A DNA stretch of 64,000 bases from positions 169,178,235-169,242,234 of the forward strand of contig OW799233.1 in the NCBI GenBank assembly GCA_941918925.1. Reading direction: 5' to 3'. Below are positions 56,095 through 64,000 of the stretch, piece by piece (the stretch's first letter is position 1; each line of letters begins with the position of its first letter). This DNA comes from Phyto melanocephala. Lineage: Eukaryota > Arthropoda > Insecta > Diptera > Rhinophoridae. The position numbers and the translations under genes were made by a program. The notes beneath the pieces were generated by a model. That model was not told the origin of the DNA. It saw only the letters and a program-made list of their open reading frames with translations, and ran no database searches.

Positions 56095-59000
56095 AAACCT
56101 TCCCGGCCGACACCCGTATATGAGTAAATAAAAAACAAAATTAAGTTTTTTGTAGACGGGTATATGATCCCCGCTCTGATACTCTCAATTTTGGACCTAG
56201 AAAAGTACTCAAATTTGTGGCTTCATACATTTACAATTATAGTTCAGCAGATTAGTAATTAAATATATTTTCTTTATCTTGGAGGGAGTATGCCCTCCCA
56301 TTCGATTCTATACAACCATTAAACTGAATATGTATTAAAAAATCTTATACTACAACTAAAAACTCTAACATTTGTAGTTTTTTAAACTGCTCCGATTGTA
56401 TTGTTTGTAGGCTTGGTATTATAGATGTTATTGTGTTTTACATGTCTAGTAAAATGTATTTTATTTTTTTGAAATTGTCGTGTCAGCTGTTGCTTTCTTG
56501 TCCATTTTAAGCTCAGATGTGAAAGTTGTTATTGTAATAATCTACTATAATTTTTGAAAAATTTTAACATTACAGTACTCTGGTTATTTCATAAAAACTG
56601 TTCTTCTTTCTATAATATGTGCAACACCTACTTTAAAGAAAAAATCCATTCTTGAGCATCATAGATAATTTTAGGAACAGTTTAGCAAAACTGATGCAGC
56701 CGTAATTCGCTAATGTGCTTAGTTTTATAGATCATTTCGTTTCTTATTTATATAGAAGAAGGTTTAAAAAACATTAAAAAATTTTCCAAATCGGTGTTCG
56801 TAAAATATTCAATTGGATTACTACGAATATATTTAAAAAAGATTTAAACAACCTGGTAAAGCGGTCTGCTTTTTAATAAATAAAAAAAAGGGACCATGCG
56901 TGAGCGTAGTTAATCTTTATTTCCTTAAAAACCGTAGTTGGCTTATGAAAAAGCCTTTACAATAATTTAAGATATCGGTACCACCATTTTTTCCAAAAAA
57001 AAGTATTTTAACCCTTTCCCAAGCATTGGTTTTCCAGTAAAAATTTATAAACTCGTCAAAAATTCACTATTAAAATGAATGGGGTATTAACTTATTACTG
57101 AAGATTTGGCAAAAAAGTAACATTTCTGGCCAAAATTATTTATATAAAATATAACTAATTATTTTGTTGATACGATTTAAAAAACATATTAATTTTTTTA
57201 ATTAAATAAAAAAAATTAGAATAAGATTTGTTCAGTATGTGCAAGTTACCAAATCTAAATATAACACACTGCTGGTAAAATTTTTCAAACCCCAAATTGT
57301 AATCCCAGACATTTCCAACAAATTCATATCAAGTGCAATATCAATGTTGTGTTATATCTTAAATTATTTACTCATTGTTGCAATAAAATAACGCAACAAC
57401 TGGTGCTAAGCTGACGGGTGTACCAAAGAAGAAGTAGAATAACAAAATCAACATAAAGTTGCTTTGCATTATTTATTATTTGCCCAGTTATCATTTGAAT
57501 CGTTGAGAGCACAGAAAAAAAATAATAAACTAAAAACTAACTGATGATTATGATGATGAGCTTAAAAACTGCAACAACAAAAATGTGTGTTATTATGTAA
57601 AAAAATACAAAATAAAAAAAAAACGAAAATGAAACTAACACAACAACAAAAACGAACTTTTCAAAATAATTTCATTGCTACTATTGTTGTAGTTGTAGTT
57701 TTTGAGCTGAACACAAGTGTCGAAAGTTTCATATTATCATCACCGTTTTATCGCACAATAAGTTGCCACGCCACCCAGAATATTAAACCAGGGCTGTGGG
57801 ATGGTATAGCAGGGAACAAGTTACATCACAGAGTTAAATATTAAGCAAAATCCATGGCCATGAATGGATAAGTTGCTTAGTATCTGTGTAAATAATTAAC
57901 TTTGTTTGGGCAAACAAAAATTTAAATGAAAATTCAAATTCAAATACGCACTTGTAAATACACAGCCAACCATACATGCAAAGTGTTGCAGCAATCTAAA
58001 GAAAGCACAAGAAAATTTTCCCAAGTGACGACAATATGCAGTAGCAGTTGCAAGTCGTCATTGTTTTTTTTTTTTTTTTTTTTTAAAGATAGATTTATAA
58101 GAGTTGTAGTAAATACTGGTATCACTATCTGTACAAGCATTTATTCAACAAATTTATTCTTTCCTTAAACTGCTCGTTCTTCCATAATTTTTGTTTTCTT
58201 GTTGGCATTTAACGCGTAAATACATTTTTAATGCTTGACTGCTATTGTTGCAAGTTTTTATTGTAAATAATTCGCCTTTATTTGCTGTAACTGCTGCTTG
58301 CATTGCATTGTAGTTAAAGGCAGCAATAGGTGCTGGTTTTTGTAATAAAATATCAAAGAACTTTTGAAGATTTGTTCTGAACATCAAAAATATTTTCAAC
58401 CCAGCAAAATATATATTTTAAAAACTAATTTTTGTCTGGTAAACGCAGTTTGAAAACATTTGGTTAAATAATTTTTATTTAGGAATCTGCTTTAGTACTT
58501 CTTAATTGTAATAAATAAATACAAACTGTTTGTAAATCCTTTAGTCTCAAATAATATTCTAAGCTGTAAAACTAAACAGGACCTTCGAAAGGCTGTAAAT
58601 TCCCCCAAAAAGTATTCTTGAAGAAAACTTCATTTAAATATTCAAATTTTTGTTCCAACTGTAACTCTTAAAAAAAATTAAATTCAATTTTTAATATGAT
58701 TTGTGTTTCATAGACTACAATATATTTTTTGAACTGGCTAAAGATAGTTTTTAATTTCTATAATGAGGTAAAATAGAAGTGGACACTCCGATCAAAGGGT
58801 ACTGCTAATGAAACAGTAGTGAGAATGAATTCCACTCGGATGGTATATGGATAAAAACTTATTTTTGTTATTCTTCAGTTTATTCTTTCATTATTACAAA
58901 TAAAAATTTAATTTCTTCATATGAAAAAAGTTTAAAAAATTTAATTTTTAACTATTCTAATCAGGACCTTATAGTTTAGGTTAGGTTTCGACAACACTGT

Positions 59001-59410
59001 CACAGATGTATTTTCCCTTTTTTTCTGTTGATTATGTAGATTGGCCTACACGTGTTTCTCTTTTGGGTACGTGGTATAACGAAAGAAATTTTCTACAACT
59101 TATACCAAAAATAAATCACTTATTTATTCTTAAATAATTTTTGGTGGTACGGTAATAGGTGACAGATAAAATATTTCTTTCTTTTATCATTCTTTTTCTT
59201 CCACCTTAATAATATTATCTTTAAATAATTTCTCATGTCTTAAATTGACGACTTTAAACTTGATAATAACAAAAATTCAATACAGAAGTATGTAAATAGG
59301 ATAAATTTCTCAGTGGTGTGATTATCTTCTTATCGAAATTGCATTGGGATATATAGCTTAAGAAAAAATCATTAACTAACACTGATTAAAAAAAGAAAAA
59401 AATATCTCTG
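56095..59410. other. AT-rich DNA with no recognisable gene
   Basis: No conserved protein, RNA gene or element end recognised. ORFs at 57587-57844, 57926-58168 and 58154-58399 lack motifs. An 18-base T-run lies at 58066-58083. Confidence 0.5.
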
Positions 59411-59429
59411 CACGGTGTATAAACAAAAC

Positions 59430-60310
59430 CTATTGTGGTTTATTTAGAGAGATGTAAATGCGTGAGGGCCAAGTGCAGTTGATCAAAGAAAAACAAATAT
59501 TAATCATGATATTCGTTTGGAAAACAACCCTTTTAATCAAAATATTTAAAAGAGTAACGTGACTGACTGACTGACTCATCATCGCACAGCCCAAACGCAA
59601 AGAGCTAGAGACATGAAATTTGGACAATCGGTTCCGCTTTCAATGTATAGCTCCACTAAGAAGGAATTTTTTGAAATTTGTATTTTAAGGGTGTAAAAAC
59701 GGGTAAAATCAGTAATCTTATATCTGCTATACTAAAAATGATACAAATTAAATTCAAATTCTGGCCTTTTTTTGAATTTTCAGCCCCTAAGAAGACTATA
59801 ATTCGGTACTATTTGTAATGCGTTTGGTAAAATTTGATGGATAAGTAATCTTACTGTAATTAGGTTCCATGGGCCTTGTTTAATTTCGTTAAGGTGTTCG
59901 TGTTAGGGGCAATTATGCCCGAAGGGTTTCTAACGGCAACAGGAGTCGCCATTTTTTTAAAACCAATTGGTAATCCCATAGTATCCAATCTTATTAATGA
60001 TCGCTCAAAGGTCGACGGGACCCATCCATTCGCTAGCTTCAGTGGTAAGGGGGGATCTTGACCCTGAACAATCAAATTTAACCATTACCTTTTTTTTTAT
60101 TGCAGAGTCCCTTAGAAAGTGAATGTAAAAAAAAATAGACGTAACTAAATAACTTGACTATGCTTACTTTAAGTATTTCTATTGCACATTTCTATTAATT
60201 GACAAGGGGATATTTTCATAGTTTACGCAGAAAGGAGGGGAAGTTGATGTTCACTTCCGGAGATCTAAACCCACCCAAACCGATGTTCTCCATGTCCCAT
60301 TTATTCGATG
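59430..60310. repeat. Unclassified GC-richer repeat-like block
   Basis: A block with GACTGACTGACTGACTCATC at 59561-59580 followed by CACAGCCCAAACG and AGCTAGAGACATGAAATTTGG. This layout (short tandem repeat, then an 'agctag..gaaatttgg' leader) is reminiscent of Helitron-like repeats in insects. The later part (59860-60075) is open on both strands for about 60-70 codons, but neither peptide resembles a known protein. Termini were not defined. It may be related to the repeats at 63.1-64.0 kb, which also contain AAAGCTAGG. Confidence 0.35.
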
Positions 60311-61000
60311 AAGAACCCAAACAAAAAATTATATCTTAGCCTTTAAGGAAAAATCATTACACTTTATTCAAACATCAGGCGATGTTAAACCACAATTCAT
60401 ACTTAAGTTAACTATATACTAAAATTCATCTTTATTTTAATATTTTTGTATATTATAAAAAAAATTTTAGCTCAAATGTTACAAAAATATAGAAATATAA
60501 TATTGCTATAGGTATTAGATTATTAGAGGTAGGTATATACAATTTATAGAAACTCTTTAATCTCACTAAAAATACCACAAAGATTGTGCACTGGGGATTT
60601 TAACAAAATTTTAATTTCCTCTTAAATTAATTACTTATATTTGCACAGCAGAAAAACAATGACATACGCGACGAAATAATAAAAATGTATCGATAAACTT
60701 TAAGCCGAGCTTACATAATTTTTATTTACTTTAAGTCGAATCATAGTGTTGTCTTTATCTGACTCGTGGAATTCAAGGTTGTAGAGTTTTATGAAATTAT
60801 TTTCAAAGATCAAAGAAGAATCAAAACGAAAACATAAATATCATTGCAAAAGTGTCAAACTGCAAGAAAAAGTAGATACACACAAAAATTTTGAGGTGAC
60901 GGTAATCCAAGCCCGAATTATTATAAACTATACGACTTTTTTTTTTCTATTAATTTGTTAGGACCACTTTTACAATGATATATAATGAAATTTTAATTAG
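60311..61000. other. No gene recognised
   Basis: AT-rich DNA, nothing identifiable. Confidence 0.5.
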
Positions 61001-61019
61001 TTACGATTAAATAAATTTT

Positions 61020-61640
61020 GATTTTTTTGTTTTTTTTTTCTTTTTTATTTTTCGTTTTGTTTTTCTTTTTGTTTTATGTTTTTTTTTTTTTTTTTATCTC
61101 ATATATTCCCCAAAAATAAAATGGAAAAAGAACATAATTGGTATAAAAAAATTAGGTAGGTACTTACTGACGAAGCGTTGAAAGGCCTTCCAAAAGCTGC
61201 ATACAGTACAATTAGGATCGTATGATAATTTAAAGTTGTTGGTTTTATTATCAAGTTACGTTGTTGTTGTTTTTTTTTTCTATTTTGTTTTAATTTGTAG
61301 AATTTTTGTTCTCGAGTTTTTTTTTTGTTGTTTTTTTTTTTTCTTTTCTTTTCCTTTCTTTTCTTTTCTTTTCTTATTTTTTTGTTTTTTTAACCTTGAC
61401 CTTCATTTGTCATATTTTTAACCACAGTGATTTGAAAAAAATTAACAGTAAAACAAAACTTAGTATTTAATTTTCCTTTTTTTTTTTTTTCTTTTGCAGT
61501 ACAAAATTTGATTCGTCTTCTCAAGTTTAAATATATGTTAAAGGTTAAGTTTTAATGATTTTTTTTTTTCTAAAATTTTTTCCACTTAAACTCAGCAGTT
61601 ATTAACCTTTATCTTTTATTTATTAAATTTTTTTCTCTAC
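61020..61640. repeat. Pyrimidine-rich low-complexity tract
   Basis: Long T-runs with interspersed C and G, including (TTTTC)n-like sequence at 61341-61378. On the minus strand this is A-rich with CAAAA and GAAAA repeats, a texture often seen in fly introns and long 5' UTRs. The 61-codon ORF at 61236-61421 is a product of the low complexity. Confidence 0.75.
61168..61212 (-). other. Candidate host exon end with strong splice donor (weak call)
   Basis: On the minus strand CGTCA|GTAAGTACC gives a strong splice donor at 61168/61167. The preceding 30 bases are unusually GC-rich for this region. They can be read as ATGCAGCTTTTGGAAGGCC.. (ATG at 61202-61200), giving MQLLEGLSTLR with an intron in phase 2. 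The ATG context is poor. Upstream A-rich DNA (61.2-62.7 kb) could be 5' UTR, or the segment could be a ~30-base mini-exon after the TATGCAG acceptor-like site. No other evidence supports a gene. Confidence 0.22.
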
Positions 61641-63100
61641 AAATATATTTGTCACTTTTACACACTGTGCAAATACTACCCTACATAAGCCTAGTGCACT
61701 TTTATCTTCTTTCACTAATTTAATGCAGTTCATTTATTTTCTCTATTCTATTATCTTAATTTTATCCAGGTACAGGTATAAAACTTTTCACTCACTTAAT
61801 CTGTATATTATCGACTTTCTTTTTTTCTTTTAAATTCTTTTCCTGTTCCCTAATTAAATTAATACCGAGTTTTTTTTCTTTCTTCCTTTGTTTTCTAATA
61901 TACTCTCGGTAGAAAAGACTGCGATACCTTCTTTGGCAACCCGAACTTACGAAATGATGTGATTGACAGGCTAAAATATTGGTGAGAATTCCAACAACGG
62001 TCCTTTTCTTTCCTGTCAGTTTCGTTGGATAAAATAAATCTTTTCGTGGAATTTTCTTATTGGATTGTTTTCCTCTTCATGGTTTATCAAAACATAAGGG
62101 AGCACATATCCTATTTAACCCTTTTAGGCGTTTATTGGCCTTTCTTCTCTGAAATATTTTAGGAAAATGTCGTAAAAATCTTTTTGCTTAACTCTATAAT
62201 TTAATTCTATTACCTTTTCTCCACGATATTTTCTTTACAAAAAATTTAGCATGTTCACGTTGGCCTTTCCTAAAATTTTGCAAATTGCTCGGAAATTGCT
62301 TGTAAACGAATATCTAAAAATTTTTGCTTGTATTTCTTTCAAAAGATTTAAGAAATATAATAACTTACTGTATTGAAAATTGCCGAATTTTACAATTATT
62401 TGAATGTTGTAATATCCCTTTACAAAGGTTTAAAGTTAAGGTTTTTTGCCTAATGTTTTATTTTACCAACGTGTTGCTGCTACCAGCGTTAGAACAGGAA
62501 AGAAATTTTATTTCCTTAATAACTCACTACCTTAACTCTATGAAAATCTTTCTTTGCCTTGGCTTTGGACCTATTTTCTATTTGACGTTTACATTGGTGT
62601 TCTATCGGCCTACATTCGACTTGACATTTATGTCAATTAATAATTTGGCAGCATTTAACTGTCCGTGGTGAAAAAGTCAAATATAAATTGTGGTGTGCCA
62701 ATTGACGGTTAATTTGATCATTGAACAGCTAATTTTTGTTTCTCTCAATATCTCGCATTGTATTACTACATATAAACGATTTAACTAACCTTTATTACTT
62801 GAATTCATATCAAGGTGATTATCTAATTTTGTTACTAACTATGAAGGTTTAGAATTTGAGAGAATTTTACTGTTTCCTACTATAGCTGACAAGTAAAACT
62901 AACAAAATGACAAAACTTTGAGCTGCCGTGGAATACGTGAAAAAGGTTCGTAATTAAGAACTCGGAAATAATTAGTATGCTTACTTTTTCTGTCGCTCAA
63001 TTTATTCTGTAATTCGAAGTTACTATTCTAGTTTTCATATTCAATGTTCAAAAACAAAATTTACAATAGAGGGAGTTGATATGGCTCTATTACATATTTT
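61640..63100. other. T/C-rich DNA without a recognised gene
   Basis: The longest ORF (62324-62671, plus, 115 codons) is hydrophobic and F/L/I/C-rich. It starts and ends in ordinary sequence and has no recognisable domain or homologue pattern, so I do not call it a gene. Confidence 0.45.
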
Positions 63101-63329
63101 GGTACCCTGCGTAACTTCCAAACACATAAAGCTAGGAAAAAGGTTTAAACTGTTTTAAGTAATCTTCAAAAACATTAATTGGAATTCGGCACTTTTTTCA
63201 AATTCACATGTATAAGGGGTAAAAATTTTCACTTTTTTGGGTACTTTTTTTAAAAAGAAACTTTTCTTATATTTTTCAATGGGACAAAAGATTATAATTA
63301 TTATGCCTAATAGAATATGGACAATTATT

Positions 63330-64000
63330 TAGGTGAAATTTTTGGAAACTTTTTTTAGGACGAAACAGGTACCAAAAAGGGGAAAATTCCAGAAAATATA
63401 TGTAATTCCTAATTGGACGGCCAATTTTCACAAAATTTTTAATTGGATTTCACCTAACATAAAAAGTATGTTATTTAGTAAAAAATGAAACACATTCATA
63501 ACAGGGTAGAAAGGGGTAAAATTGGGAAAAGAGTTTGGTACTTTTTAGAACATAATTACTTGTACTTTTTCGCATTTCTATGGTACTTTTTGTATTTTCT
63601 ACGTTTATAGAGGTAGTATTGTAAAATAAAGGACTATTGATTCCAGGTGAGACTAAAAATGTTATGGGCGACTAAAAAGGTACTTTTTTGAATTTTTATG
63701 GTACTTTTTGTATTTTTTTTTTGTTGTATTTTTTGCAAAGCTAGAATTTTGAAATTAGTAACTCTGGATACAAGGTGAGACTGAAAATATTATGGTCGAC
63801 CAAAAAGGTACTTTTTTGAATTTTTATGGTACTTTTTGTATTTTCTACGTTTGTAAAGATAGGGTTGTACAATCAAGGACTATTGATTCCAGGTGAGACT
63901 AAAAATGATTATGGTACCTTTTGTAGTTCTACGTTTACGAAGGTAGGATTGTACAATCAAGGACTTTTGATTCCAGGTGAAACTGAAAATGGTAAGGGCG
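63330..64000. repeat. Diverged ~120-bp tandem repeat array, continuing past the window
   Basis: Units carry AGGTGA(G/A)ACT(A/G)AAAAT, GGTACTTTTTTGAATTTTTATGG, GTACTTTTTGTATTTTCTAC and GTA(C/A)AAT.AAGGACTATTGATTCC. AGGTGA markers fall at 63645, 63773, 63891 and 63975 (spacing 128, 118 and 84), and a looser unit begins near 63331. The array resembles internal tandem units of rolling-circle elements such as the one at 28.3 kb, but no termini are visible because it runs off the right edge. Confidence 0.75.

Noticed and set aside
62324..62671. 115-codon hydrophobic ORF
   Set aside because: No domain, poor composition, no splice or promoter context. A chance frame in T-rich DNA.

Overview
The window reads as AT-rich nuclear DNA of a higher (cyclorrhaphous, probably calyptrate) fly. 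This rests on the very high A+T content, the DINE-1/INE-1-like Helentron repeats, the Jockey-clade retrotransposon and the mariner, hAT, piggyBac and Helitron remnants. I find no convincing host protein-coding gene, only one weak candidate host exon near 61.17 kb. The window is best seen as a large intron or intergenic region shaped by successive transposon insertions.

Layout: 1-3.8 kb is plain AT-rich DNA with one tRNA-like relic (3.2 kb). 3.84-5.9 kb holds a MITE and a truncated Helentron. 8.9-9.2 kb has a mariner transposase relic. 11.06-11.84 kb is a second Helentron family, 12.2-12.6 kb a TA-flanked MITE, and 12.9-13.4 kb (possibly also 17.1-17.5 kb) decayed LINE ORF2 RNase H/zinc-finger ends. 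18.7-20.6 kb is a full Helentron carrying an internally deleted mariner. 22.4-23.4 kb is a LINE reverse-transcriptase relic bounded by mariner-like terminal inverted repeats. 27.5 and 32.9 kb hold two related LINE ORF2 tails, 28.3-29.3 kb a canonical non-autonomous Helitron, 30.5-31.6 kb a hAT-type element with long palindromic arms and an 8-bp target duplication, and 33.6-34.6 kb a Helentron with two outward-facing 5' ends.

35.15-39.64 kb is the only intact coding module: a full-length Jockey-clade non-LTR retrotransposon with open ORF1 (gag-like, three zinc knuckles) and ORF2 (AP endonuclease plus reverse transcriptase) overlapping at ATGA, a polyadenylation signal and a poly(A) tail. Both ORFs would be needed in cis for target-primed reverse transcription.

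42.6-43.6 kb is a dead piggyBac transposase; 44.85-45.03 kb a foldback MITE. 45.7-52.7 kb is a cluster of three ~1.9-2.2 kb Helentrons: the first two form an inverted repeat with a ~350-bp spacer, and the third is in direct orientation with the second. All three, like the 18.7 kb copy, carry the same internally deleted mariner at the same place. 54.2-56.1 kb is a mariner relic split by a hAT remnant with a perfect 8-bp target duplication. 56.1-63.3 kb is mostly unrecognised AT- and pyrimidine-rich DNA, and 63.3-64.0 kb is a tandem-repeat array running off the right edge.

Family assignments come from reading motifs by eye; no database search was possible.
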